Origin: Agrococcus baldri
Lineage (GTDB): Bacteria > Actinomycetota > Actinomycetes > Actinomycetales > Microbacteriaceae
NCBI GenBank assembly: GCA_900114805.1
Contig: FOZN01000002.1
Coordinates: 62,001 to 126,000 of the forward strand
Direction: 5' to 3'
DNA: 64,000 nt
Part shown: piece after piece, positions 9,044 to 17,537 of the stretch
How the letters are laid out: every line of letters starts with the position of its first letter
Numbering within the stretch: position 1 is the first letter of the stretch
Notes under the pieces: generated by a model
What the model was told of the DNA's origin: nothing
The model's database searches: none
The model's input: only the letters and a program-made list of their open reading frames with translations
Made by a program: the position numbers and the translations under genes

Positions 9044-9421
9044 ATGCAGCAGATCTCAGCAACCACGGCCCCGGCTCCGGCAGGCCCATACTCCGCAGGC
9101 ATCGTCAGCGGCGGCTTCCTGTTCCTCGCGGGTCAAGGGCCGTTCAACACGGAGTCGGAGATCGTCGGAGAGACGTTCGCGGATCAGGTCAGACAGACAT
9201 TCGCGAATCTCGAGGCCGTCGCCGCAGCGGCGGGCACGTCGATGCGCAATGCGGTGCGCATCGGCGTCTACCTCAACGACCTCAGTGACTGGGCCGAATT
9301 CAACGAGGTCTCGAAGGAGTTCCTGACCACGCCCTACCCGGCGCGCACGTCGATCCAGGCGGACTTGAACGGCTTCCTTGTCGAGATCGATGCGATCCTC
9401 GCCATCTCCTCGGAGGAGTGA
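9044..9421 (+). CDS. RidA (YjgF/YER057c/UK114) family protein
   Basis: 125 residues, the usual length. It starts 'ISATTAPAPAGPYSAGIVSG' with the family's A-P-x-x-x-G-P-Y-S-x-x pattern, and carries 'FADQVRQTFANLEAVAAAAG' and 'VYLNDLSDWAEFNEV'. RidA proteins form trimers that hydrolyse reactive enamine/imine intermediates released by PLP enzymes to 2-oxo acids and ammonium. The Arg needed for carboxylate binding in canonical RidA appears in 'YPARTSIQ' near residue 103. It lies directly after a PLP lyase-like gene and before a FAH gene, consistent with handling that enzyme's unstable product. Confidence 0.9.
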   Translation: MQQISATTAPAPAGPYSAGIVSGGFLFLAGQGPFNTESEIVGETFADQVRQTFANLEAVAAAAGTSMRNAVRIGVYLNDLSDWAEFNEVSKEFLTTPYPARTSIQADLNGFLVEIDAILAISSEE

Positions 9422-9426
9422 CGGCC

Positions 9427-10284
9427 ATGGAACTGATGCGCATCGGAGCGATCGGCCGAGAACGCCCGGTCGTCAGGCACGACGGCGCGACCTACGCACT
9501 GGACAGCCTCACCGGCGACATCGACGGAGTCTTCCTCGCCAGTGACGGGATCGGTCGCGTCGCGCAGGCGCTCGCCGCTGGTGAGCTGCCTGCGGTGAGC
9601 ATCGAGGGCGAACGCGTCGGCGCGCCGATCGCCCGGCCCACCGCAGTGATCTGCATCGGCCAGAACTACGCCGCCCATGCCGCGGAGTCGGGCGCCGAGC
9701 CGCCAAGCGAGCTGATCGTCTTCTTCAAGCACCCCAACACCGTCGTAGGGCCGTTCGACGACGTCGTCATCCCCCCGGGCGCCGAGCAACTCGACTGGGA
9801 GGTCGAGCTCGGCGTGGTCATCGGGCGCGCCGCGAACCGCCTCTCCTCCCGCGACGAGGCAGAGGCCGCGATCGCTGGGTACGTCGTGTGCAACGACGTC
9901 TCGGAGCGTCACCATCAGCTTGTTACTTCGCTGGGCCAGTGGTCGAAAGGCAAGACCGCGCCGACCTTCTGCCCCGTCGGTCCCCTGCTCGTTCCCGCGG
10001 GCGAGGTTGAGTCGGGCGACTTGCGGATCTGGTCGACGGTGAATGGCGAGCCGCGACAGGACTCGACCACGGCCGACCTCATCTTCGATGTGCCGGCGAT
10101 CGTTCACGGGCTGTCGCAGCACGTCCAGCTCGAGCCCGGCGATCTCATCTGCACCGGTACGCCGCAGGGTGTCGCGTTGTCGGGCCGCTTTCCGTATCTC
10201 GCGGACGGCGACGTGATGGAGATGGGGCTAACCGGCCTCGGCGAGCAGCGCTCGCACCTCATCGCGGCGAGCGCGCGGGCATGA
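9427..10284 (+). CDS. Fumarylacetoacetate hydrolase (FAH) family protein, second copy
   Basis: 285 residues. The ATG at 9427 is preferred because the ggagga site at 9412-9417 is correctly spaced; a GTG at 9418 lies too close to that site. Family features are 'GQNYAAHAAESG' near residue 77, 'QLDWEVELGVVIGRA' near residue 119, 'CNDVSERHHQ' near residue 155, a 'GKTAPTFCPVGPLL' segment near residue 177 and 'PGDLICTGTPQGV' at the C-terminus. It differs clearly from the first FAH protein of the cluster, so the two probably perform successive or different steps. It is the last gene of the + strand cluster; the next gene faces it only four bases away. Confidence 0.87.
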   Translation: MELMRIGAIGRERPVVRHDGATYALDSLTGDIDGVFLASDGIGRVAQALAAGELPAVSIEGERVGAPIARPTAVICIGQNYAAHAAESGAEPPSELIVFFKHPNTVVGPFDDVVIPPGAEQLDWEVELGVVIGRAANRLSSRDEAEAAIAGYVVCNDVSERHHQLVTSLGQWSKGKTAPTFCPVGPLLVPAGEVESGDLRIWSTVNGEPRQDSTTADLIFDVPAIVHGLSQHVQLEPGDLICTGTPQGVALSGRFPYLADGDVMEMGLTGLGEQRSHLIAASARA

Positions 10285-10288
10285 GTCG

Positions 10289-11491
10289 TCAGCTGAGCGA
10301 GTCGAGCGCCTGCGTCAGGTCGGCGATCAGATCCGCGGCCTCTTCCAGCCCCACCGAGAGCCGCAGCAGATCCTCCGGCACGGCCAGCTCGGTGCCCTTC
10401 ACCGACGCGTGCGTCATCTCCGACGGGTAGCAGACGAGCGATTCGATGCCGCCGAGCGACTCTGCCAGCTGGAACAGCCGCGTGCGCGCCACCAGCTCGT
10501 GCACCGCGGGCACGCCGCCGGCGAGCTGGATCGAGACCATGCCGCCGAACCCGCGCATCTGCCGCTTCGCGAGCTCGTGCTGCGGGTGATCCGGCAGTCC
10601 CGGGTAGTGCACGGCGGTGACGGCCGGGTGGCCGACGAGCGCTTCGGCGACCGCCTGCGCGTTCTGGCAGTGCCGCTCAACCCGCACCGCGAGGGTCTTG
10701 AGCGACCGGCTCGTCAGCCAGGCGTCGAACGGGCTGTTCACGGCCCCCACCGCGAACTGCTGGAACCCGACGCTCTCGGCGAGGGACGCATCCGCCGTCA
10801 CCACCGCACCACCGACGAGGTCGGAGTGCCCGCCGATGTACTTCGTGGTCGAGTGGATGACCGCGTCGGCGCCGAGCGCGAGCGGCTGCTGCAGGTAGGG
10901 CGTCGCGAAGGTGTTGTCGGCCACGACGACCGCGCCGGCCGCGTGCCCGAGCTCGGCGAGGCCGGCGATGTCGGCGACCTTCATGAGCGGGTTCGAGGGC
11001 GTCTCGACCCACAGGATGCGGGTGTTCGACCGCACCGCCGCGCGCACGGCGTCGAGATCGCTGGCGTCGGCGGTCGAGATCTCGACGCCCCACTTCTGGT
11101 GCAGCTGCGAGACGAGCCGGTGCGTGCCGCCGTAGACGTCGTTGCCCATCAGCACGTGGTCGCCGGGCTTGAGCACGGCGCGCAGCAGGGCGTCCTCTGC
11201 GGCCAGGCCTGAGCCGAAGGTGAACGCGTGTGTGCCGCCCTCGAGGCTCGCGAGCTGCTGCTGCAGCGCGTCGCGGCTGGGGTTGCCGCCGCGCGAGTAC
11301 TCGTAGCCGTCGCGGAACCCGCCCACGCCGTCCTGCACGAACGTGCTGGTCATGAAGATGGGCGGGATGACGGCGCCGGTGCGCGGGTCGAAGCTCTGCC
11401 CGTCGTGGATGGCGCGGGTTGCGAAGCCGCGGCGGTTGGACACGGTCGCTTCGGCGGGCACGGGGGCGGATGCGTTCGGCTCGGTGGTCAT
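10289..11491 (-). CDS. metB: Cystathionine gamma-synthase/gamma-lyase family PLP enzyme
   Basis: 400 residues, Cys/Met-metabolism PLP family. Seen: 'YEYSRGGNPSRDALQQQLA' near residue 62, 'TFGSGLAAEDALLRAV', the PLP-phosphate segment, and 'HSTTKYIGGHSDLVGG' with the PLP lysine near residue 215; C-terminal 'GGIESLVCYPSEMTHASV' is typical of cystathionine gamma-synthase/lyase. It is transcribed with cbs, whose stop lies one base from its start. With CBS upstream the pair most probably runs homocysteine to cystathionine to cysteine (reverse transsulfuration), so the lyase direction is likely although the protein would usually be annotated MetB. No clear terminator was found after the stop. Confidence 0.88.
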   Translation of the reverse strand: MTTEPNASAPVPAEATVSNRRGFATRAIHDGQSFDPRTGAVIPPIFMTSTFVQDGVGGFRDGYEYSRGGNPSRDALQQQLASLEGGTHAFTFGSGLAAEDALLRAVLKPGDHVLMGNDVYGGTHRLVSQLHQKWGVEISTADASDLDAVRAAVRSNTRILWVETPSNPLMKVADIAGLAELGHAAGAVVVADNTFATPYLQQPLALGADAVIHSTTKYIGGHSDLVGGAVVTADASLAESVGFQQFAVGAVNSPFDAWLTSRSLKTLAVRVERHCQNAQAVAEALVGHPAVTAVHYPGLPDHPQHELAKRQMRGFGGMVSIQLAGGVPAVHELVARTRLFQLAESLGGIESLVCYPSEMTHASVKGTELAVPEDLLRLSVGLEEAADLIADLTQALDSLS

Positions 11492-11492
11492 G

Positions 11493-12890
11493 TCAGGCCT
11501 CCTTCGAGAGGTGGGTGAGCAGGTCGGTGCGGGTGATCACGCCGACCGGCTTGGCGTCCTCGAGCACGAGCAGCGCGTCGTAGTCCTTGAGCGCGGCGCG
11601 GAGCGTTTCGATCGAGTCGGCGATGCCGATCTGCGGCAGCCGCTCCCCCACGTGCTCGGCGATCGGATCGGTGAGCTGCGCCCGCTCGGCGAAGACGGCC
11701 TCCAGCAGCGAGCGCTCGTCGACGGCGCCGGCGACCTCGCCGATCACCACCGGCGGCTCGGCGGTGAGCACCGGCAGCTGGCTGACGCCGTACTCGCGCA
11801 TGATCTCGATCGCGTCGTGCACGGTGTCGCCGGGGTGCGCGTGCACGAGCGCCGGGATCGCGCCGTCGCCGCGCTTGCCGGTGAGCACGTCGCGCACCGT
11901 CGTCTCCGCGTCGGGCGCGGCGAACCCGTAGGAGCGCATCCAGGCATCCGAGTAGACCTTCTGCAGGTAGCCGCGGCCGGAGTCGGGCAGCAGCACCACC
12001 ACGACCGCGTCGGCGGGAAGATCCTTGGCGATGCGCAGCGCGGCGACCACGGCCATGCCGCTCGAGCCGCCGACCAGCAGCCCCTCCTCGCGGGCGAGCC
12101 GGCGAGTCATGGCGAACGACTCGGCGTCGTTCACCGGGATCACCTCGTCGATGACGCTCGGGTCGTAGTTGCCCGGCCAGATGTCCTCACCGACGCCTTC
12201 GACGAGGTAGGGGCGGCCGGTGCCGCCGGAGTAGATGGAGCCCTCGGGGTCGGCGGCGATGATGCGCACGCGGCCGCCTGCCTCTGCGGCGCGCTCCTCG
12301 GAGACGCGGCGCAGGAAGCGGCCGGTGCCGGTGATGGTGCCGCCGGTGCCGGCGCCGGCGACGAAGTGCGTGACGCGGCCGGCGGTGTCGCGCCAGATCT
12401 CCGGGCCTGTGCTCGCCTCGTGCGCGGCGGGCGCCGCCGGGTTGAAGAACTGGTTGGGCTGGTAGGCGCGCTCGATCTCCTCGGTGAGCCGGTCGGCGAC
12501 GCCGTAGTAGCTCTCGGGGCTGTCGGCCGCCACCGCGGTCGGCGTCACGACCACCTCGGCGCCATACGCCCGCAGGGTGGCCAGCTTGTCCTCGGCGACC
12601 TTGTCGGGGCAGACGAACACGCAGCGGTAGCCCTTCTGCTGCGCGACGAGCGCGAGGCCGACGCCGGTGTTGCCGCTCGTCGGCTCGACGATGGTGCCGC
12701 CCGGGCGCAGCAGACCCTCCGCCTCCGCCTCTTCGATCATGCGCAGCGCGATGCGATCCTTCACCGAGCCGCCGGGGTTCAGGAACTCGACCTTCGCGAG
12801 CACCGTCGCCGCGATGCCGGCGGTCACCTTCGTGAGCTGCACGAGCGGGGTGTCGCCGATGGTGTCGAGGATCGATGCCGCGTATCGCAT
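11493..12890 (-). CDS. cbs: Cystathionine beta-synthase
   Basis: 465 residues. The ATG at 12890 begins 'MRYAASILDTIGDTPLVQL', the normal N-terminus; the frame stays open further upstream, but that stretch overlaps the divergent neighbour. 'LNPGGSVKDRIALRMI' carries the PLP lysine at Lys44, 'PTSGNTGVGLALVA' follows, and 'GAGTGGTITGTGRFL' is the phosphate loop. The C-terminal 120 residues form two CBS repeats, as expected for this actinobacterial type. It condenses homocysteine with serine (or O-acetylserine) and sits directly upstream of metB. No haem-binding N-terminal extension is present. Confidence 0.9.
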   Translation of the reverse strand: MRYAASILDTIGDTPLVQLTKVTAGIAATVLAKVEFLNPGGSVKDRIALRMIEEAEAEGLLRPGGTIVEPTSGNTGVGLALVAQQKGYRCVFVCPDKVAEDKLATLRAYGAEVVVTPTAVAADSPESYYGVADRLTEEIERAYQPNQFFNPAAPAAHEASTGPEIWRDTAGRVTHFVAGAGTGGTITGTGRFLRRVSEERAAEAGGRVRIIAADPEGSIYSGGTGRPYLVEGVGEDIWPGNYDPSVIDEVIPVNDAESFAMTRRLAREEGLLVGGSSGMAVVAALRIAKDLPADAVVVVLLPDSGRGYLQKVYSDAWMRSYGFAAPDAETTVRDVLTGKRGDGAIPALVHAHPGDTVHDAIEIMREYGVSQLPVLTAEPPVVIGEVAGAVDERSLLEAVFAERAQLTDPIAEHVGERLPQIGIADSIETLRAALKDYDALLVLEDAKPVGVITRTDLLTHLSKEA

Positions 12891-12962
12891 GCCGTCTGCT
12901 GCCACCGGTCGAGCGTACCGCCGGGGCTGCACCCGCACGGCGGACTGGTGCAGGATGGGCGG

Positions 12963-13340
12963 GTGGATGCGCGCCGGGAGCTGGTGATCGAGCGCGTGCT
13001 GCGCTGCATCGAGCTGGTGCCCGCGGGCCGCGTCGCCTCGTACGGCGCGATCGCCGCCATCTGCGGCATCGGCCCGCGGCAGGTGGGCTCGATCATGCGG
13101 CACTGGTCCGGCGACCTGGCCTGGTGGCGCATCACGAATGCCTCGGGCGACTTCCCCGGCGACTTGCTCGACCGCGCACGCCCGCACTGGGAGGAGGAGG
13201 GCATCGCCGTCAAGCCCAACGGGCTCGGCTGCCGCTACGCCGACTACGCCGCCGACATGGGCGAGCTCGAGCTGCAGTGGCGCGAGGCGACCGCCGACCT
13301 GCCGGACCCGGACGCGGACGACCTGGACGCATCCGCCTGA
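12963..13340 (+). CDS. Alkyltransferase-like / MGMT-family DNA-binding protein
   Basis: 125 residues from the GTG at 12963, chosen because the family homology begins there ('ELVIERVLRCIELVPAGRVA'). The MGMT C-terminal domain pattern is present: 'SYGAIAAICG' and the recognition-helix region 'PRQVGSIMRHW'. The position of the catalytic Cys motif (P-C-H-R) is occupied by 'LAWWRITNASG', with tryptophan, so it should not transfer alkyl groups. Alkyltransferase-like proteins bind O6-alkylguanine and flag it for nucleotide-excision repair. The C-terminal tail is acidic (Asp-rich) and its last codons fall in a short degenerate repeat. It diverges from cbs. Confidence 0.8.
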   Translation: MDARRELVIERVLRCIELVPAGRVASYGAIAAICGIGPRQVGSIMRHWSGDLAWWRITNASGDFPGDLLDRARPHWEEEGIAVKPNGLGCRYADYAADMGELELQWREATADLPDPDADDLDASA

Positions 13341-13401
13341 CGACCGGGACGCATCTGCCGACTTGGACGACGCATCCGCTGGCGGCTTGGACGCACCCGC
13401 C
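13325..13401 (+). repeat. Four degenerate copies of a 13-base unit
   Basis: Copies of ggacgcatccgcc or close variants lie at 13325-13337, 13347-13359, 13365-13380 (with a three-base insertion) and 13389-13401. The first copy encodes the final residues of the alkyltransferase-like gene; the others are downstream of its stop. Spacing is irregular (22, 18 and 24 bases between starts), so this is not a clean tandem array. It may reflect local duplication or a generally favoured ggatgc/gcatcc word in this genome. Confidence 0.5.
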
Positions 13402-13416
13402 CGTGCGCAACGAGCA

Positions 13417-13444
13417 ACGGGCGGCCCCCGAAGGGACCGCCCGT
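13417..13444 (-). terminator. Hairpin terminator after the sugar-binding protein gene
   Basis: Read on the minus strand, acgggcggtccc pairs with ggggccgcccgt around a TTCG loop, with one G-T pair in the stem. It starts 14 bases past the stop of the sugar-binding gene at 13458 and ends that operon. The + strand alkyltransferase-like gene, ending at 13340, could use the same hairpin. Confidence 0.65.
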
Positions 13445-13457
13445 CATGGATCGCTGG

Positions 13458-14564
13458 CTACCCCTCGGTGAGCGGCGCCAGGTCAGGGTTCTCGGCGTAC
13501 GCCTCTGCGGCGTTCTCCTGCGTCACGATGACCGGCTCGAGCAGGTTCGAGGGAACCTCCATCGCGCCGTTGTCCTGCGTGCCGGTGGTGGTGGGCTCCT
13601 CGCCCGCCTGCAGCGCCTGCGCCATCTCGATCGCCGCGGCGACGAGCGCGCGCGTGTCCTTGTAGATGGTGGAGTACTGCACGCCGTCGACGATCGACTG
13701 CACCGACTCGACCTCGGAGTCCTGGCCCGTCACGACCGGCACGTCGCGGCCGGCGTTCTGCACCGAGGTGAGGATGGCGCGGGCGAGGTTGTCGTTCGGC
13801 GAGAGCACGCCGTGCAGGTCCTCACCGCCGTACGAGGCCTGCAGGATCGTGTCCATGCGGTTCTGCGCGTTCTCCGCCGCCCAGTCCTCGGTCGAGGTCT
13901 GCTGCACCGTGGTCTGGCCGGAGACGACGTTCAGGGTGCCGTCGTCGATCATCGGCTGCAGCACGCTCATCGCGCCGTCGAAGAAGACCGCCGAGTTCGA
14001 GTCGTCGGCCGAGCCCGAGAAGAGCTCGATGTTCCAGGTGTCGAGGTCGCCGTGCTGCGCCTCGAGGCCCTCGAGCAGCGACTGCGCCTGCAGCTCGCCG
14101 ACGTGGAAGTTGTCGAACGCGACGTAGTAGTCGACCAGCTCGCTGTCCTGGATCAGGCGGTCGTAGGCGATCACCGTGATGTCGGCGGCGTCGGCGGCCT
14201 CGAGCTGCGTCGCCAGCTGCCCGGTGTCTGCGGCGCCGATGATGATGACCTCTGCGCCGTCGGCGATCATGCTCTGGATCTGCTGCTGCTGGTCGCCGAC
14301 CGAGTTCGACGAGCCCGCGTACTGCACGTTGCCGGTGAAGCCGGCGTCGGTCAGGCCGTTGGTGAACAGGTCGCCGGCCAGCACCCAGTTCTCACTGGTG
14401 CGGTCGGGCAGGGCGACGCCGATCGTGGCGTCGGCGGCGAAGCCGGCCTGCGGCTCACCGCTCTCGCCCTCGGTGCCGGTGCCGGTGTCGGCGCGGCCGC
14501 AGCCGGTCAGTGCGATGCTGACGGCTGCGATGCCGGCCAGCGCCGCGATGGTGGTCTTCCTCAT
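13458..14564 (-). CDS. chvE: Sugar ABC transporter substrate-binding lipoprotein, ChvE type
   Basis: 368 residues. Lipoprotein signal with lipobox 'ALTGC' (Cys22), then an acidic linker. The mature protein is a periplasmic-binding-protein type I fold: 'ATIGVALPDRTSENWVLAG' near residue 46, 'DGAEVIIIGAADTGQL', 'ADITVIAYDRLIQDSELVDY', 'LFSGSADDSNSAVFFDGAM' and 'PVVTGQDSEVESVQSI'. This matches the ChvE/multiple-monosaccharide group that binds xylose, glucose, galactose or arabinose. It is the last gene of a minus-strand operon, after permease and ATPase; the binding protein more often comes first. Confidence 0.9.
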   Translation of the reverse strand: MRKTTIAALAGIAAVSIALTGCGRADTGTGTEGESGEPQAGFAADATIGVALPDRTSENWVLAGDLFTNGLTDAGFTGNVQYAGSSNSVGDQQQQIQSMIADGAEVIIIGAADTGQLATQLEAADAADITVIAYDRLIQDSELVDYYVAFDNFHVGELQAQSLLEGLEAQHGDLDTWNIELFSGSADDSNSAVFFDGAMSVLQPMIDDGTLNVVSGQTTVQQTSTEDWAAENAQNRMDTILQASYGGEDLHGVLSPNDNLARAILTSVQNAGRDVPVVTGQDSEVESVQSIVDGVQYSTIYKDTRALVAAAIEMAQALQAGEEPTTTGTQDNGAMEVPSNLLEPVIVTQENAAEAYAENPDLAPLTEG

Positions 14565-14610
14565 CAGTACTCCTGTGGTGTTCGGTGTGGGATGGGTTGG
14601 GTCGGGTGGC

Positions 14611-15891
14611 TCAGGACGCGACCGTCGGTGCGTCGCGGTCGCGGCCGCGGGTGAGCCCGCGCTGCAGTAGCGCGATGATCGAGAAGCGGCCCTGGCGCTT
14701 GTTGAGCACGTCGATGGCGACGGCGATCAGCAGCACGAGGCCCTTGATCACCTGGATCCAGTCGGAGCCGGTGCCGAGCGCGAACAGGCCGTTCGAGAGC
14801 ACGGCCATCACGAGGCCTCCGATGATGCTGCCGGTGACGGTGCCGATGCCGCCGGCCACGGCCGCGCCGCCGATGAAGACCGCGGCGATCGCGTCGAGCT
14901 CCCAGGTGACGCCGTCGGCGGGGCCGGCCGCCTGGGCGCGGGCGATCCACATCATGCCCGCGACCGATGCGAGCACCGACATGTTGGCGATCACGAAGAA
15001 GTCGATCCAGCGCGAGCGCACGCCCGAGAGCTGGGCTGCGCGGCGGTTGCCGCCGACGGCGTAGATGTGGCGGCCGAGCGTGGTGCGCTGGGTCAGGAAG
15101 CCGTAGCCGAGCACGAAGGCGACCAGCAGGATGCCCGAGAGCGGGAAGCTCGTGCCGGGACGGCCGCTCGCGAAGAGCAGGGTCGTCGCGACGATGATGC
15201 CCGAGAGCAGCGCCAGCCGGGTGATCAGCACCCACTGCGGGGGGACCTCTGCGCCGATCCGCTTGCGACGCGCACGGCCGCGCAGCTCGAAGACCACCAG
15301 CGCGACGATCGCGAGCAGGCCGAGCAGCAGCGTGAGGTTGTTGTAGCCGGTGTCGGGACCGACCTCCGGCAGGTAGCCGGCGAGCGCGTCGACGAAGCCG
15401 CGGTCGACGCCGATGCCGCGCGACTGCCCGACGACCTGGTTGAGGCCGCGGAAGAGCAGCATGCCGGCGAGCGTCACGATGAAGGCCGGCACTCCGACGA
15501 ACGCGACCCAGAATCCCTGCCAGGCGCCGATCAGCAGGCCGAGCCCGAGGCCGATCAGGATCGCCACGCCCCATGGCAGTCCCCAGTCGTTCATGGAGAT
15601 GGCCACGACCACGCTCGCGAACGCCGCCACCGAGCCGACCGAGAGGTCGATGTGGCCAGCGATGATCACCATCACCATGCCGATCGCGAGGATCAGGATG
15701 TACGACTGCGACTGCACGATGTTGATGACGTTGCCCGGGGCGAGGGTCGTGCCGCCGGTGGCGAACTGGAAGGCGAGCACGATCACGATCAGGGCGCCGA
15801 GGATGCCGAACTCCTTCAGCGAGCCCTTCTTGCCGAAGAGCATGCTGAACTCGGCCAGGAAGCCGCGGCGCTCGTCCACGCGATCGGTCAT
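14611..15891 (-). CDS. mmsB: Sugar ABC transporter permease, MmsB/GguB type
   Basis: 426 residues, strongly hydrophobic with about ten predicted membrane segments. Family marks are 'IIAGHIDLSVGSVAAFASVV' near residue 80 and 'VGVPAFIVTLAGMLLFRGLN' near residue 132. The central insert 'RGRARRKRIGAEVPPQWV' and the longer-than-RbsC length are characteristic of the MmsB/XylH subgroup. It begins three bases after the ATPase stop and forms the pore of the ChvE importer. Confidence 0.92.
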   Translation of the reverse strand: MTDRVDERRGFLAEFSMLFGKKGSLKEFGILGALIVIVLAFQFATGGTTLAPGNVINIVQSQSYILILAIGMVMVIIAGHIDLSVGSVAAFASVVVAISMNDWGLPWGVAILIGLGLGLLIGAWQGFWVAFVGVPAFIVTLAGMLLFRGLNQVVGQSRGIGVDRGFVDALAGYLPEVGPDTGYNNLTLLLGLLAIVALVVFELRGRARRKRIGAEVPPQWVLITRLALLSGIIVATTLLFASGRPGTSFPLSGILLVAFVLGYGFLTQRTTLGRHIYAVGGNRRAAQLSGVRSRWIDFFVIANMSVLASVAGMMWIARAQAAGPADGVTWELDAIAAVFIGGAAVAGGIGTVTGSIIGGLVMAVLSNGLFALGTGSDWIQVIKGLVLLIAVAIDVLNKRQGRFSIIALLQRGLTRGRDRDAPTVAS

Positions 15892-15894
15892 GTC

Positions 15895-17430
15895 TCAGTC
15901 ACCCTTCGTCGGCGCCATGCGGCGCATGAGCATCTCCTGGTCGGCATCGGCGGCCTGCAGCTCGCCTGTGATGCGCCCCTCGAAGATCGTGTAGATGCGG
16001 TCGGCCAGGCCCAGCAGCTCCGGCAGCTCGGAGGAGATCAGGATCACGCCCTTGCCCGCATCTGCCAGCTCACGCACGATCTGGTAGATCTCGCTCTTCG
16101 CGCCGACGTCGATGCCGCGGGTGGGCTCGTCGAGGATCAGCAGGTCGGGGTCGGTGAACATCCACTTCGCTAGCACCACCTTCTGCTGGTTGCCGCCCGA
16201 GAGCGTGTCGACGCCGTGCTCGACGCTCGGCGACTTGATGCGCAGCGAGCGGCGGTACTCTTCCGCCGTCTCTGCCTCCTGCAGCCCGTCGACGACGCCG
16301 GCGCGGGCGATCTTGGACAGCTTCGCCGAGACGATCGAGCGCTTGATGGTGTCGAGCAGGTTCAGCCCAAGCGCCTTGCGGTCCTCGCTCACGTAGGCGA
16401 TGCCGTGGCGGATCGCGTCGGGCACGGAGCGCACCTTGATCTCCTCGCCGTCCTTGTGGATCGTGCCGCCGAGCCAGGTGCCGTACTGCCGGCCGAAGAC
16501 GCTCATGGCGAGCTCGGTGCGGCCCGCGCCCATCAGGCCGGCGAAGCCGACGATCTCGCCGCGCCGCACGGTGAAGCTCGAGCCCTTCGCGACCAGGCGC
16601 TCGGCAGAGAGCGGATGCTGCACCGTCCAGTCGCGCACCTCGAAGAAGACCTCGCCCGTGGTGTGGGCGCGCTCTGGGAAGCGCTGACCGAGCGTGCGAC
16701 CGACCATGCCGCGGATGATGCGATCCTCGTCGACGGCGCCCTCGGCGATGTCGAGCGTCTCGATCATCCTGCCGTCGCGGATGATGGTGATGTCGTCGGC
16801 GATCTGCTCGATCTCGTTGAGCTTGTGGGAGATCATGATCGACGTCACGCCCTTGGCCTTCAGGCCGACGATCAGGTCGAGCAGGTGCTGCGAGTCAGCC
16901 TCGTTGAGCGCCGCGGTGGGCTCGTCGAGGATGAGCAGCTTGACGTGCTTCTCGAGCGCCTTGGCGATCTCGACCAGCTGCTGCTTGCCGACGCCGATGT
17001 GCTTGATGGGCGTGTCGGGGTCCTCGTCCAGGCCGACGCGCGCGAGCAGCTCGGTGGCGCGCATCCGCACCGTGTCCCAGTCGATCGCGATGCCGCGACG
17101 GGGCTCGTTGCCGAGGAAGATGTTCTCGGCGATCGACAGCTCGGGCACGAGCGCGAGCTCCTGGTGGATGATGACGATGCCGGCGCGCTCGGAGTCGTTG
17201 ATGCTGCCGAAGGCCACCGGCTCGTTCTGGTAGACGATCTCGCCGTCGAAGGTGCCGTGCGGGTAGACGCCGGAGAGCACCTTCATGAGCGTCGACTTGC
17301 CCGCGCCGTTCTCGCCGCAGATCGCGTGGATGGTGCCCTTGCGAACCTCGAGGCTGACTGCGTCGAGGGCGCGCACGCCGGGGAACTCCTTCGTGATGCT
17401 CCGCATCGACAGGATCACCGGCTCAGCCAC
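15895..17430 (-). CDS. mmsA: Sugar ABC transporter double ATP-binding protein, MmsA/GguA type
   Basis: 511 residues in two ABC domains. The first has Walker A '[16 protein letters not shown]' near residue 41 and signature '[13 protein letters not shown]'; the second carries '[16 protein letters not shown]' in place of a strict Walker A, signature '[14 protein letters not shown]' and Walker B '[12 protein letters not shown]'. Both ends match the sugar (CUT2) importer ATPases. The first gene of the mmsA-mmsB-chvE operon, it begins 68 bases downstream of a 22-bp palindrome that matches one next to the ROK regulator gene. Confidence 0.93.
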   Translation of the reverse strand: MAEPVILSMRSITKEFPGVRALDAVSLEVRKGTIHAICGENGAGKSTLMKVLSGVYPHGTFDGEIVYQNEPVAFGSINDSERAGIVIIHQELALVPELSIAENIFLGNEPRRGIAIDWDTVRMRATELLARVGLDEDPDTPIKHIGVGKQQLVEIAKALEKHVKLLILDEPTAALNEADSQHLLDLIVGLKAKGVTSIMISHKLNEIEQIADDITIIRDGRMIETLDIAEGAVDEDRIIRGMVGRTLGQRFPERAHTTGEVFFEVRDWTVQHPLSAERLVAKGSSFTVRRGEIVGFAGLMGAGRTELAMSVFGRQYGTWLGGTIHKDGEEIKVRSVPDAIRHGIAYVSEDRKALGLNLLDTIKRSIVSAKLSKIARAGVVDGLQEAETAEEYRRSLRIKSPSVEHGVDTLSGGNQQKVVLAKWMFTDPDLLILDEPTRGIDVGAKSEIYQIVRELADAGKGVILISSELPELLGLADRIYTIFEGRITGELQAADADQEMLMRRMAPTKGD

Positions 17431-17497
17431 CCTCGGCTCCTTTCGCGCGCCCGCCGGCCTCGGCAGGAACGCGGATCAACCTACGCGGCACGGAACG

Positions 17498-17519
17498 TTG
17501 CGTCAAGTCTTGAACGCAA
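17498..17519. promoter_or_regulatory. Putative ROK operator upstream of mmsA
   Basis: The 22-bp segment reads ttgcgtcaag t cttgaacgcaa: two arms that are reverse complements except for one extra A on the right. It lies between the ROK gene and mmsA. A second copy of the same pattern is found beside the ROK start, so it is very probably the binding site of that regulator, with a sugar as inducer. The pairing of the two sites is seen directly; the protein-DNA link is inference. Confidence 0.65.
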
Positions 17520-17537
17520 GTAACCAAATCGTTATCT

